A stretch of 24,229 nucleotides of DNA from Sphaerosporella brunnea (GCA_008704415.1 VXIS01000497.1:1-24229); one strand, 5' to 3'. Positions 7,916 to 18,429 are shown, counted from the stretch's first letter. Made by a program: numbers and translations. Notes: generated by a model not told the origin, from the letters alone.

Positions 7916-9142
7916 CGAGACCAAAGTGAACAGTGGGAGAATGATTGTGTCAGCACAAAAAAGCAGCAAAGACTGTCGGTAATGTGTTGAGGGTTTATAA
8001 GGTGGAACTACAAAGGGTTATCCTATGCTTAGGACTCAGGAACTAAAGAGGAACATGAGGTTACCGTAAGTGAGAATTCAAAACCCAATTACTTACAAAG
8101 AAAAAGAAAAAAAAAGGGTAATGATGATGGAAAGGCGTTTAAAGTATAGCAGGAGCTGTGGGTGCAGGAGTTGAATGAAGTTAGGGAGAGGTAACGAGTA
8201 TGGGCGGGGACAGACTGGAGGGGTCCAAGGTACTCGCGTACAGAGGAGTGACTGAAGAGGACAAGAACGAGAGCAGGAACAAGATTTGAAGGCAGGATGA
8301 GAGGCGCGACGCGCACGGTCAGAATTCAGATTGGAACGAAGGTACTCAGATTGACATACGAAGGTTCAGTAAAGAGGAAAGGAAAAACAAACAACAAAGC
8401 GGAAGCGAAGGCCCCTTATAGCACTCACGTGATCGCAGCGCACCGCGCCACGTGGTAGCCAAACATAAATTCGGCTCGGAGCCACCCCACCGAGCCTCCC
8501 TACAGAGCCTCATCACGATACCACAAACAACCCCCACTTCCAAACCTCGCCACGTGACAACCATCCACGGGGGGGGTAAATCTGAGAACAGCAAATGAAT
8601 CAGCATCCTTTGAAGCCTTAGATCTGAGAGTTCTAGCCGATTTCATCGAGAGTAAAAGCCGGTAGCTTAGTCGTAAAACACCATCCAAACTTGCGCCGTG
8701 ACAGGAGATTGGAGCTACAGCAATTGCCAAGGATGAAAAGCCACCAAAAACAACGCAATTGTGGTGTGGCAAAAACCACAAAATTGCGAAAGTTAAGAGA
8801 GGGAAAGGCAGCAAAATTAACTCCTGGTGATATGTTCAATATATTTGCAAATCTATTCTGAGACCCGAATGCAAACAACTTACGGCGGAGAATCTCAACT
8901 TCATCCTTAGGAAGGACAGTCTGGCATTGCATGAATCCAAATACACTACGCAAGGGTAAGTCCGGAAAGGAATCACAAAAATGGACTGGCCGCCAAATTT
9001 ATTGAAATCAAGAGAGTTGAAAACAAAGAATGTGATGAGTCACGGTTGAAGAAATCAATGAGTAATATCAAAGCTTGCTACAATTCTGAAACGAGGTAGT
9101 AAGTTAAATGGCGCAAACAAATACCATGCTTAGTGACAGTCT
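7916..9142. other. Stretch without recognisable genes; three CACGTG sites
   Basis: Several short minus-strand frames (8089-8316, 8346-8606, 8633-8953) have composition and length expected by chance and no motif. CACGTG E-box palindromes are at 8426-8431, 8449-8454 and 8551-8556. A G run lies at about 8570. Confidence 0.4.
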
Positions 9143-9162
9143 CTTTTTTTTTTTTTTTTTTT
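9143..9162 (+). repeat. Poly(T) tract, about 20 nt
   Basis: An uninterrupted T run followed by CTAATTAAGG. It could be a simple repeat or, on the minus strand, the poly(A) tail of a retroposed copy. No retroposon body or target duplication was identified next to it. Confidence 0.7.
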
Positions 9163-10690
9163 CTAATTAAGGATCAAGACAGAGTGGGTCGTAATTTTCA
9201 ACAGTAGGAGCACTTAAAGTGTGTGTTTTTTTGGGATATGAGTTTGTTTTATGTTCACTCTCTATGCTCCTGCTATTTACCTTTCTTTTGAATATAGACT
9301 TGTCTTTTTTTGACTGCATTTGAGTAAGATATACTTTTTTTCGTGATGCTGTGTCTCTCCCTGCAGGCAATCAGGGGTCTTCATGCGAAATCGCTGTCCA
9401 GTGCCGAGTAAATTGCCTGTCAATATACTTAAAAATGCCCCAAGTAGGCATCTGTAAAGCCACAAGCCAGCCGCAGACTTACCCAGAAATGCTTTTTTTA
9501 ATGCTCGCGTTCTGGTTGCTGATTTTCACTTCAGCTGAACTGCATAGTGAGTGCAGAGGTACCTACAACCGCTTACCCGCTCCGTAGGTTAATAATTACT
9601 CCATGCCCAAAATTTCCGTTGCTCAGGTTAACAACTCCACAAGACTTGTCAAGAGCCACCCACAATTTATCGTGAGTGGGCGCTGAAATTCCTTGAGCAC
9701 TTAGGACAGCTCAACGCTCTCTCACTTGGGGATACCAGCGTCCTTTTAGTAGTGTCAGCCGCATGGCTGACTGGAAAAATGTTGTCAACACTTTTCGAGC
9801 TCTCATTATTTTCTTTCCGCATCTACACCCTCTGTTCTCACCCACACTTACTTTGCTGTGTAGGGGAAGCCTATGGCCGCTCAAAAGCCTGCTGAGTGTG
9901 CTTTCCACAATGGAAAAACCCGTAAGTAGTGGTATTGACACAGGAGAGGACTCTAGCGAATGTTAGGGCAAAGTTTCCGGATAGACACCCCAGGTCAAAC
10001 TCAGAATAGACTCAGACTTGTGCACATATTTTTCTGTTTCATGTAAACCAGCGGCAGTTCAAGTTCAATGGCAATTGGACAGCTGGTTGTTGTGGAATTG
10101 TCATTTGAAGCTGAGCGTTGCGGTGGGGAAGTCTGACATCCCTGTCACAACTGACTTCCGGGTAATATATGTTATCTGCATGTGCTAACAAATTGGCGGG
10201 CATAGAGTGCCGGACATTTAGTAGGGGCAGCATGACAGAGGGTCAACGCCCGCAATAACCCTCCCACGCCGACCTTTGTGACACTCCACAACGAAGAAAA
10301 GAATTTAATTAAGTCCTCGGAAACGGTACAGTAGGATCCAAAGAGCAATCTTTGGGGACTAAAATTTGATTTGGTTACGTGGTTGTGGAGTTATAAGGGT
10401 TTGAAAAATACAATTTTAGTATGAGCGGGCTTCCATTTTAAACATGGCGCTTTTAACCTAATAAGGCAATACGTGTGATACCTGGTGAAACACTTAGCCC
10501 AATATGGTAATATGAGTGAGAGACTGTGCACCGGGCCAGGGCTAGGGAGGTTCAACCAACCAAAATCTTACGCATCGCTTCGGGTTTGTGACGACAGGGG
10601 CCAAAAATAGGGGCATTGAACAGAAAGCCGTGGGCTGTACACATCCTGCCACTGGAATTTTCTGTTTTTGGCCAATGCACCAGCAGAATC
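9163..10690. other. Stretch without a confirmed gene; splice-like signals
   Basis: Several good splice-like sequences occur, for example a pyrimidine tract ending CCCTGCAG at about 9365, GTGAGT at about 9672 and GTAAGTAG at about 9920. No chain of exons could be assembled into a recognisable protein. Plus-strand frames at 9351-9587 and 9763-9966 lack motifs. It may contain a decayed or small intron-rich gene. Confidence 0.35.
10201..10231 (+). repeat. Short inverted copy of part of the 10691-11215 ORF
   Basis: CATAGAGTGCCGGACATTTAG here matches, in reverse complement, the minus-strand sequence at about 10773-10803 with one mismatch over 21 bases and about 26 of 31 overall. Read as protein both give Ile-Glu-Cys-Arg-Thr-x-x-Arg-Gly-Ser. 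Similarity does not extend clearly further. Confidence 0.6.
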
Positions 10691-11215
10691 TCACTTGATA
10701 CTTCCAAATCCAGTAAGATTTTTGGCGGGACAATTTTGAACAATGCCAAGAAATGCCAAGACGCTACCTCGTCTAAGTGTCCGGCACTCTATGAGCACTT
10801 TCCTCATTTCAGAAACGAAGCTTGTCTTCCGTTCCAAACATCCCAAAGTTGAGCGAAACGGATGGACCACTCCTAACGGATGAAATGCTCTATTTCCCGG
10901 GTTTCCAAACGCGCCCTTAAACTCGCAAGCTGCAGCAGAGAGATTTTGCATTGTCCTCACCATCTCCATGAGAACCTCCGTTGCCGCCTGAATCCGAGTG
11001 CCAACAGAGTGATAGCGCTCTGAGTCAGGCTTTTCCTCAGCCTGAGGCTGGTATTGATGGTACTGAATAGGTAGCATATCGACTGGTGGTTGTGGTTGCG
11101 GTGCGGCGCGGTTGTAATCACGGTGGTTGCTTACAAACTTAGACTGGTTGACACCACCTCCCCCGGTCGCTCCCAGGCTCGCAGTTCGGCACGAGTACCA
11201 TCGGACCTCCAGCAT
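10691..11215 (-). CDS. Hypothetical protein, divergent from the lipin gene
   Basis: A 174-codon frame not assigned to a family. Residues about 35-60 are Pro/Gln-rich. Residues about 70-105 form a plausible helix (GTRIQAATEVLMEMVRTMQN), which is reminiscent of small helical subunits such as Mediator Med11 or Med30, but the match is too weak to name. After the Glu-Phe-Lys-Gly near residue 112 the composition changes, so a real exon may end there and the rest may be intronic. It is transcribed away from the lipin gene, with 464 bp between the two starts. There is no signal peptide or membrane segment. Confidence 0.35.
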   Translation of the reverse strand: MLEVRWYSCRTASLGATGGGGVNQSKFVSNHRDYNRAAPQPQPPVDMLPIQYHQYQPQAEEKPDSERYHSVGTRIQAATEVLMEMVRTMQNLSAAACEFKGAFGNPGNRAFHPLGVVHPFRSTLGCLERKTSFVSEMRKVLIECRTLRRGSVLAFLGIVQNCPAKNLTGFGSIK

Positions 11216-11379
11216 TCATATTCACCATCTGTGCGTGCTTGTTCAAATGTGCTTAGTCCTCACTCCACATCGAATCACGGGTCGATGCGCTTCAGGTTGT
11301 GCGCCGCTGAATCATTCCCTATCGACAGGTACATATTCTATTGAGAAGAAGCCTCGACTCCCTTGGGTACTTTCTTTCT

Positions 11380-11670
11380 CCAACTCAACCCACCCACTCA
11401 ACGAAGCCGCCACTCGAATCCACCCCGTCCCAACACTTCTCCCACATCTCCTCTACCTTCCTTCCACCACTTCACCCCACAAGGATCTGCACCCGTCATC
11501 TCTCCCAACTAGTCAACGCGACCGCTCAACCAGTCTTCGTCCATTGCCTTGCTGATCTCCTCCTCTTCTACCAACCCCCGGCGCCGCCAACCCTCATTTG
11601 AAGCCCCCTTGCTTCTAGTTTTCGTCGCCGTTCTCTCCCACCACTCTCTTCATCGTCTCGTCTCTCGCTC
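11380..11670 (+). promoter_or_regulatory. Pyrimidine-rich leader/promoter of the lipin gene
   Basis: A long C/T-rich stretch (CCACC, CTCTC, CTTCC runs) ends ten bases before the lipin start codon. CT-rich tracts just upstream of the start are common in filamentous fungal promoters. Plus-strand frames here (11127-11555, 11341-11601, 11549-11782) are Pro/Ser-rich by composition only and are not called as genes. No clear TATA box was identified. Confidence 0.45.
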
Positions 11671-11679
11671 CCGCTTGCA

Positions 11680-14216
11680 ATGCAGTACGTGCGGAGTATC
11701 AGTGGTTCCGTTTCAAAGACATGGAACTCCATTAAGTAGGCCTGCACCGCTGAATTCTTCTCTATCCGTGAATAAATTCTGATCTATCCGTTCGCTTATA
11801 GCCCCGCTACTTTAAGCGGTGCGATCGATGTGATAGTGGTTGAGCAAGAAAACGGTTCGCAGTTTTGCTTCTGATAACACGTCGAACATCGGCTTATACT
11901 TTCCTTTCAGGTGACCTAGCTTGTTCCCCCTTTCACGTTCGATTTGGAAAATTCTCGCTTCTGAGACCTTATGAAAAGAAGGTTTGCTCGCCTTCTGATC
12001 TGGTTATGTTGTCGGATCCTTTGATTTGACGTTTACAGGTGGAGTTCAAAGTGAACTCACAGAAGACCGATTATTCCATGAAACTAGGCGAAGGCGGGGA
12101 GGCTTTTTTCGTTTTTGAAACGTCCGGAATAGTTCCCGAGGACATGCAGACGTCTCCCCTCGTTTCACCAGCTGCCAGCCCGCGATCAGCACCTTCAGTA
12201 CCCGAATCCACCTCATTGCAGGAGCCCGACTTCCTGAACATCGCTGACTCGGATGGCGACACATCAAAGACAGATAATCGCCCGGTACGAGCTCAGTCAA
12301 TCTTTGGTAACGGCCTTCCGGTCATTGCCACCACAGCGCATTCCCATGATGAGGCCGGGATTGTTTCTCATATGTCTCGTTCACCGTCAGAACTTATTCG
12401 TCCTGTGAGTGGGGATTGGTCTGTGGCCACGTTGAATTTGGGTCGCAGCCAGTCAGACGAGGTGCTTACCGTCGGCGGCCGACGCTACACAACGTCAGGT
12501 GATACCAGTGGACCAGTGCGCACGCGCTCCCCACCACCGCTGGATCAAGCAGCCGCTTTGGAGAGGGCCATGGCATTGTCGCGCAAACTCTCATTTTCCA
12601 ATATACAGACACAGATAACCAACCGGGGTGACTTGATGCTGGACATGAATGGATACAAGTTAGATCAGGAAGACACTTTGGAAGCCGAGAAACTGGCGCG
12701 CAAAATTCTTGCTGAGGAACTTGATGGCGACTACGACATTGGTTCTTTAATTGGCGCCGATCGGGATGGTAATCTTTGGATCTACGCCAGTGAGGAGGCA
12801 AAGCAGCTGGCGGGCAGAAGACAAGGGCTTTCTCACGCAATTGAAACGGCAATATCCGATGGGGGTTACTCTTCCGATGATGCAAAGAGCGGATACTCAT
12901 CCTCCGAGGACAAGCGAGCTGAACGTTCAGCGTCGACGCCGCCTTCCACGCCGCCCTCGTCACCTCCTCCCGGCCATGACTCGTCCTCCGACTCCAAAAG
13001 TTACGCCAAAACTCTACGGCTGACATCGGAGCAGCTCAAAAGCCTGAACCTGAAACCAGGCAGCAATGAGATCTCCTTTAGCGTGAACCGTGCCACTTGT
13101 ACTGCCTACATGTACCTCTGGCGATACGATGTGCCCATCGTCATCTCCGATATTGATGGGACCATTACCAAATCCGATGCTCTGGGACATTTTTTTACTA
13201 TGGTCGGACGGGATTGGACCCATTTGGGCGTTGCAAAGCTGTATACCGACATCGCAGCTAACGGCTACAACATCCTTTACCTCACTTCTCGTTCCGTTGG
13301 TCAAGCGGACACCACAAGAAACTATTTGAATGGCGTCCTTCAGGACAGTTACAGGCTCCCTAAAGGTCCCGTCATCATGTCGCCAGATCGAACTTTTCAT
13401 GCCCTGCGACGCGAGGTATATCTTCGGAAACCGGAGGTCTTCAAAATGGCTTGCCTGAGGGATATATTGAACCTGTTCGGCACAAAACACAACCCGTTTT
13501 ATGCTGGCTTTGGGAACCGTCTGACAGATGCGTTGTCGTACCGAAGCGTCAACATTCCTAGCACGAGAATTTTTACCATCAACAGTAACGCCGAAGTTGT
13601 TCTGGATTTACTATGTTTGACTAAATATAAGAGCAGCTATGTGAACATGAGGGATTTGGTAGACCACTTTTTCCCTCCCGTTCATAAAGTTGTCGAGGAG
13701 GAGTTTACGGACTTCAATTATTGGCGTGAAGGATTGATCGATCCCGATGAATTCACCGACTCCGATGCAGAGGGTGAAGAGGAGGAGGCAGATGACGACG
13801 ATGATGCGGGCTACCTGGGCGATTCCTACATTGAGGACGAGGAAGAAGAGTACGAGGAGGAGGAAGAGGACGAGGAAGAGGATGAGGGAGAAGATGTGTA
13901 TCAAGACGAAGATGATGGAGAGTATGCCGAAAACGAGAGCGAATTGGACGATGCTCTGCTTCGCAAGCCGAGTCAAGTTCAGAACAAATATACAGTATTG
14001 TCTGGGGAACAAGCAAGCATCAAACGCGCCCAAGGCCTGCAGGATCATTCATGGCGCGCATATACCGGAATGAAGAACGATCTTGATGGCACCAGGTTCG
14101 AACAAGCGAAGGAGTTTGTACAGCACGAGTTGGGGGCAATCGCCGATGGGGTTGTGAGTGAGGTCGGCAAGTTGGCAGGCGGCCCAAAGCCTAATGGCGA
14201 GAAGCATGCAGAATAG
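11680..14216 (+). CDS. PAH1: Lipin-type phosphatidate phosphatase (PAH1/NED1), 4 exons
   Basis: This Mg-dependent enzyme converts phosphatidate to diacylglycerol for triacylglycerol and phospholipid synthesis at the nuclear/ER membrane. In yeast it is activated by the Nem1-Spo7 phosphatase. Exons are 11680-11735, 11802-11854, 11911-11981 and 12039-14216, giving 785 aa. The start ATG at 11680 begins MQYV, the conserved lipin N-terminal helix. The N-Lip domain spans about residues 1-100, with PATLSGAIDV, ACSPFHVRFGKF and GEAFFVFET. A long Ser/Pro-rich linker with many S/T-P sites follows, as in the CDK-phosphorylated yeast protein. The C-terminal LNS2/HAD domain (about 400-620) has all four motifs: DIDGT at 431-435, TSRS from 476, Lys 529 and GNRLTD ending at Asp 557. 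A WRE motif follows, then an acidic Asp/Glu run (about 630-705), which in yeast Pah1 binds Nem1-Spo7, and a tail of about 80 residues. The gene appears intact. The gene symbol follows yeast; NED1 is the fission-yeast name. Confidence 0.97.
11736..11801 (+). other. Lipin intron 1 (66 bp)
   Basis: GTAGGC...TTATAG. Joining 11735 to 11802 completes an Asn codon (AA + C) and continues into Pro-Ala-Thr-Leu-Ser-Gly, the conserved N-Lip sequence. CTGAT at about 11780 is a possible branch site. Confidence 0.93.
11855..11910 (+). other. Lipin intron 2 (56 bp)
   Basis: GTTCGC...TTTCAG, with CTGATAAC at about 11871 as a possible branch site. The GTTCGC donor is weak. The junction forms a Gly codon (G + GT) and leads into Asp-Leu-Ala-Cys-Ser-Pro-Phe, conserved in lipins. 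Confidence 0.9.
11982..12038 (+). other. Lipin intron 3 (57 bp)
   Basis: GTTTGC...TTACAG, phase 0. It joins Tyr-Glu-Lys-Lys to Val-Glu-Phe-Lys-Val. The GTG at 12039 is therefore an internal Val codon and not a start. Confidence 0.92.
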
Positions 14217-15084
14217 AGTCGACAAGTCACGTTGTAGGTTATCGTTGAAGGAGTTCCATTGCATGGTTCGGGCTCGTCCATTTTTGTTGCTTTCCTTTTT
14301 TTTCCCTCTATCTACTTTTGGTTGTTATTGGATTCTTAGACGCCCATTTTTGCTTCGGTGCTTTGCGCCGCTACTTTCAAAGCAGACACATGGGATTTGG
14401 TTCTTCGATCATTGTTATTTCGGAGTTCAATTGTCTTTCTACATCAACCGTCACATATACTACTAGTATTCGGGAGCATATGGTGGAGTTCTTGACTAGT
14501 TAACTGTACCGCATCTACTCGTTCATGTGGAGGAAGCGGGAAATCTGGAAATCTTGCCGGACGCTCGGTTGGCGAACGGCCCAAAAAAATAATTTGACGT
14601 CCGGGCTTGTGAGCGTGTCGAGATTAGGGGTACTCAAAGTGGCCCGCTGAAAAGCTGGTTGAAAAATTTATACTGTGGGCCCCGGTCGCGCACTGCTCCT
14701 TCATTGGCCACTGAAATTTATTGTTCTTGGCGTGCATAATGAGTTTTCAGCGAGCTTTGAACAGGTCCCATCCGTGGTTTTTGCCGTATGAAAACTCGTC
14801 GGCCCGTTGAAAACTACGGATCGAGATGATTGCCAGTTGAGGATTAGGGTAGCGCACTAAAAAAGCAGCGCACAGGGGATGTCCAAAAGGACGGGTTTTT
14901 AGCGGAGAATTTAAAAATTCTGTGATCTCCTGAATGTTCAACTTGAAGTGAAAGAGCGAGTATGGCGAGAATATCAACAAGGTCACGGGTTCTTCAATGA
15001 CTCCGATGGGTACACAAAGCCTACCAGCGTCGCATAAATATTAGAAAAAAATTCAGGACACCCAACAGCAACAGTAGCAACTGG
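14217..15084. other. Lipin 3' flank and stretch without recognised genes
   Basis: T-rich sequence after the stop (about 14281-14310) is a likely 3' UTR. At 14640-14820 the words CCCGCTGAAAAG, GAGTTTTCAGC, TGAAAACTC and CCCGTTGAAAAC recur in both orientations, suggesting a small decayed foldback element. Boundaries and target duplication were not found. A minus-strand frame at 14747-14986 has no motif. Confidence 0.4.
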
Positions 15085-15339
15085 ATGGGGAATCAAAGCG
15101 AAACATCATCAAGCGACAGTGACTCCAATAGTGAGAGCGAAGCAAAGAGTGATTCCTTTGACCATAGTAACTGTGAAAGTACCTTCCACAGTAGCAGCAA
15201 TGCAAACGGTATATTTCATGAAGATACCGACACCACTAGCGATATTTCCGATGATAGTTTATTCCACCACCCTCTGGTAGATAGACCTTCGTTACATTGG
15301 AATTGTAAGAATTCTTATCCCTTGGAATTCTCAAAATAG
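15085..15339 (+). CDS. Ser/Asp/Glu-rich ORF running into the LTR remnant
   Basis: An 84-codon low-complexity frame, mainly Ser, Asp, Glu and Asn, with no recognised domain. Its last ~30 codons overlap the retroelement LTR end at 15250-15296, so the frame as it stands cannot be an ancient intact gene. It may be a fragment of an element that replaced most of the 5' LTR, or chance. It is in a different frame from gag. Confidence 0.2.
   Translation: MGNQSETSSSDSDSNSESEAKSDSFDHSNCESTFHSSSNANGIFHEDTDTTSDISDDSLFHHPLVDRPSLHWNCKNSYPLEFSK
15250..15296 (+). repeat. 5' LTR-A remnant (last ~45 bp) and possible primer-binding site
   Basis: TTTATTCCAC...CTCTGGTAGAT...TCGTTACA matches the last ~45 bp of LTR-A at 1755-1803 and at 17226-17275 (inverted). 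Upstream similarity stops, so the rest of the 5' LTR has been lost or replaced. TTGGAATTGTAAG from 15297 has the TGG expected of a tRNA primer-binding site; the tRNA is not identified. Confidence 0.7.
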
Positions 15340-15511
15340 CATCCATCAGTCTTGAACCAACCCCTCAGATTCCGCTCCTGAAATCGAGCCCCCAAGAATA
15401 CCCAGGGACTGACAATCATCGCCTTGCAATCCGAAAACCCAGAGAAGTTGCATCCTTATTTTAGGGGTAGCAGCAGAAAATATCACAGAGTCTATCGATT
15501 CGCCAGCAAAT

Positions 15512-17225
15512 ATGGATCAGCTGTTTCAGCAGATTCAAAAGCTCGTTGTTGAGTTAATCAAAGACTAGGTTTGTGGGGCACACACCGTGTTGGCACGAAT
15601 AGCAGAGCAGCAAAAGGCTACTCGAACATTGCATGAAATGGCTATTGCTGAGATGCAGCAACATACCCACCTCATGTACCAGAAGTTTAGCCGCCTAGCA
15701 GAACAGTATGAACTGCAGGGCGAGCAAATGAACTGGAAACCGACACCTGACACCCTCTGGGATCTCAGCGGTCTCTTGGAAGAAGAGGCTGTCAACTGTT
15801 AGTGGACCTAGGTCGAATACGGAGAAGCGGCGTCAGTCCGACCAATCCTGCCCCAATCGTTGCAAGCATCCCACATACCTCTTGAAATTATCAGCAGAAT
15901 ACCATCACGGACGATGCCGCTCTTCGACCCAGACTGGCTGACAAATCCCAAGACGAAAAATGGGGTAACGAAGAAGGGAAAACGTACAGTAATCTACCAG
16001 ACTCCAATTCCCTCAGCGCCTCCCACTTCTCAGGAATATTCGATTTGGGGAGCAGCTGAGCCTTTGACTGGAGCACAAGGGCTTGGATTGTTGAGGGTGT
16101 GAGAAATGGGACTAGGCGGAGATGGTTCTGCGCTTGCCAGCACAAGAGGTGTTGAAAGGCTCAACGAGGTTCTGGAGCTGGCTGGTACAGGAGGTGCTGG
16201 TGGTTTGGGAGGAAAAGGAGGAGGAGGAGTTAGTGGGGGACCGTCTCCACCCGGAGATTCCGACAATGATAATGATAGGGATTCTGATCCAGAGCCAGAT
16301 CTCCAGCGACATCCCATATGCTGGAAAAAGTGGCATCGTCGTCAAATTGTCATGGAGCTTGGGGCTAATACAAGGCCCCAATTAGAGCCTGAATCGCAGC
16401 CACCGTCAATTAAAGTGCCCAAACCAAAGCCTTTTAAAGGCAAGTAACGAGGGGTCAACCGGTTGTTGTCAACCCAAGACTCTTATTTCAGGTTGAACCC
16501 AAGGTCATACCATGATGACCTTACAAAAATCCTCTTGGCCGGAATGTTGATGGAGGAGGTGGCGTACAATTGGTTTGCCACCTACAAAATCAACATTGAT
16601 CGCAAGGAGTTGATCCGTGTGCGAAGATTTTGGGTAAATGACCCCACCTTGGCCACGTTAGCGAGATTTAAAGCTAGACTAAGAGTCGTTTTTGGCGGCC
16701 AAGTCAACAAAGACAAGGCAGTTCAGGAATGGCAGAAGTTGCGGCAGACAGCCGGAATTAATTGATTCCTTGATGAAGTAACCAGACTGATGTGGATCTG
16801 TGGTTATGTAGGGGACCTGGTTAAGGACAAACTCAAGAAGGGGCTGTCCGAAGAGCTGTCTAAGGATTGAGCTAAGTTACAACCAAAGACCAATGATGTG
16901 AGTGCTCAAATGGCTATGTTGAGAGACATGGGCCACGTTCTGGAAGATTGGAAATGGCACCACAAAAAGCTCAACCGCCAAGGTAGGAAAGACAGAGGGA
17001 AGGATAAGGAGCAGGCAAAACCTAGCTGTTTGTCCATCCCTGGAGATAAGGATTTGTCAAACAAGGACAAGCCAAAGAAGGACGGCGCTTGGAAGGATAA
17101 GTCCTTCAAACTAAAGGTCATTGATAAGGATGTCCTGCATCAGCGGGCCAAGGACAAGGTCAGCCTAAAGCGTGTCAAGAAGAATCACTCATGGTTCAAA
17201 TGCTACTCAAAGGAGCCAGTCACGC
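15512..17225 (+). pseudogene. Chromovirus gag pseudogene
   Basis: A single reading frame of about 571 codons from ATG 15512. The N-terminal part is a Gln/Glu-rich coiled-coil-like region (about 15512-15800), followed by a Gly- and Asp-rich linker (about 16100-16330). The capsid-like retrotransposon Gag core is at about 16430-16870 (KPFKGK, AYNWF, RFKARLRVVFG), and a Lys-rich tail follows. A Cys at about 17205 may begin a zinc knuckle, but no complete CCHC is visible. Seven in-frame stops (15566 TAG, 15800 TAG, 15809 TAG, 16100 TGA, 16445 TAA, 16763 TGA, 16868 TGA) occur with no frameshift. The frame is cut at 17225 by an inverted LTR and resumes at about 18053. Confidence 0.85.
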
Positions 17226-18051
17226 TGTAACGAGGCTCAATCTACTAGAGGGTCGTGGAATAAACTAAAGGTCTTAAAAAAATAGTACGACGACTAAATC
17301 CTAAACAATAGAATATTAAAATCTTTCTTTCTCGAGGTGGATAGTAATGGTTCTTGTTGCTGGAGAAGAGGGGGTTCTCCGAGCGGAAGCAGTCCTACTT
17401 ATAGTAGCAAGCTGCTCCAGAGACTATCCTGCTGCATGAGTCATACTCAGTCCTCTAACCCCCTAGCTGGCGTTCCGACAGTCTCTACAACTGTAAGTGT
17501 CAAGGTCCGCACAGAAATTGACCCACCTTTCCTATGAGTCACACTTTGATTTCAAAGCATAAGTCATACGGATGAGTCACACACGGAACACATTACCCCG
17601 TACAGTGATTGTATTTTCGTGTTGCAGGCAGATGCTCAGCCCCTTTGGTGCTCCATTGCCTGATCTTCTACATCGCATGCCCTACGCAACCACCTAACTT
17701 ACTGTGGAGGTTTTAGGCCATCGCGTCTTCGACCTAATGTCTTCCGCTCAATCGGTCCTGACCCCTCCGATCGTCACGGTAGCTTTCCTGGAATAGTAAG
17801 TCAGCGAAGATAACTCGGGAGAGTTCTAACAATAGCGTATGCTATTTGTTATCTTTTAATCGTATCTTCTTCTAGATAGCGTCCTACCTGAGTTATCCGA
17901 TCTCTGAGTTCTCCCATGGTGTCACTGGAGCTAGCTCTCATGAGTCGGAGCCACCCGGCTACCACGTGCCACCTGAGTAATGACTATGTAGACTCATTCA
18001 ATTCCCTAGCTGACTACTAGAAGTACATGTTTTGTGACCATACCCGTGACA
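17226..18051 (-). mobile_element. Inverted solo LTR-A inserted in gag, 826 bp
   Basis: The full-length LTR-A reads TGTAACGAGGC...TACCCGTGACA on the plus strand, with target duplications CACGC (17221-17225) and CACGT (18052-18056). It is in the opposite orientation to the chromovirus it sits in. The gag frame continues after it as a Lys/Ser-rich segment, with a TGA near 18080, showing that the host copy was once continuous. TGAGTCA sites are at 17437-17443, 17535-17541 and 17573-17579. The ORF at 17337-17537 lies in LTR sequence and is not a gene. Confidence 0.9.
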
Positions 18052-18429
18052 CACGTAGAAAGTGGCTAGCTCCCAGAAGTGAAAGACTGAGGACTCCGAA
18101 AAGAACTCCCAGAAGAAGGTCAAGTTTGTCAGTGTGCAGCTTCAGGTCTTAACAGCCATGTCGGGTAGGATCCTGGAGATCCCAACGAAGGAGGTTCAGA
18201 TCTGGATATTTGGGCTTTGTGGATTAGTATTTCTCAGTTGAAATTTAACAGTATGTTTTTCTTTTCATGAAGGCTGTCTGAGGATGTGTTTAGTACTCAA
18301 AAGGTGCTGGCGTCTCAGAGTCAGCGCAATTAGCAAAGTGAATCAGAGAAAATCAATGCCACACAGTGATCTAATTCAGCAAGACGTTGTGCTTGTCTCA
18401 GGTGTCGAAAGGGCTAGATGTACTGAACC
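18052..18429 (+). other. Gag 3' end and gag-pol spacer
   Basis: About 60 codons in the gag frame follow the inserted LTR, Lys-rich at first and then containing MSGRILEIPTKEVQ, up to a stop near 18240. No recognisable domain lies between that and the protease frame. Confidence 0.5.

Noticed and set aside
8426..8556. Three CACGTG palindromes, plus 11-12 bp words shared with LTR-A (CACGTGGTAGCC, CGGAGCCACCC)
   Set aside because: The shared words are in a different relative arrangement and do not extend, and no adjacent gene start is identified. Too weak to call a promoter or LTR remnant.
9603..9686. Short frame MPKISVAQVNNSTRL... ending at a GTGAGT donor-like site, as a first exon
   Set aside because: No following exon with a recognisable domain could be joined; splice-like words are common in this AT-rich DNA.
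12046..14281. Many overlapping frames on both strands within the lipin gene
   Set aside because: They are shadows of the lipin exon, whose frame is supported by conserved domains along its whole length.
14640..14820. Small foldback (MITE-like) element from recurring GAAAACTC/GAGTTTTC words
   Set aside because: Repeats are short and no target duplication or second copy is visible in the window.
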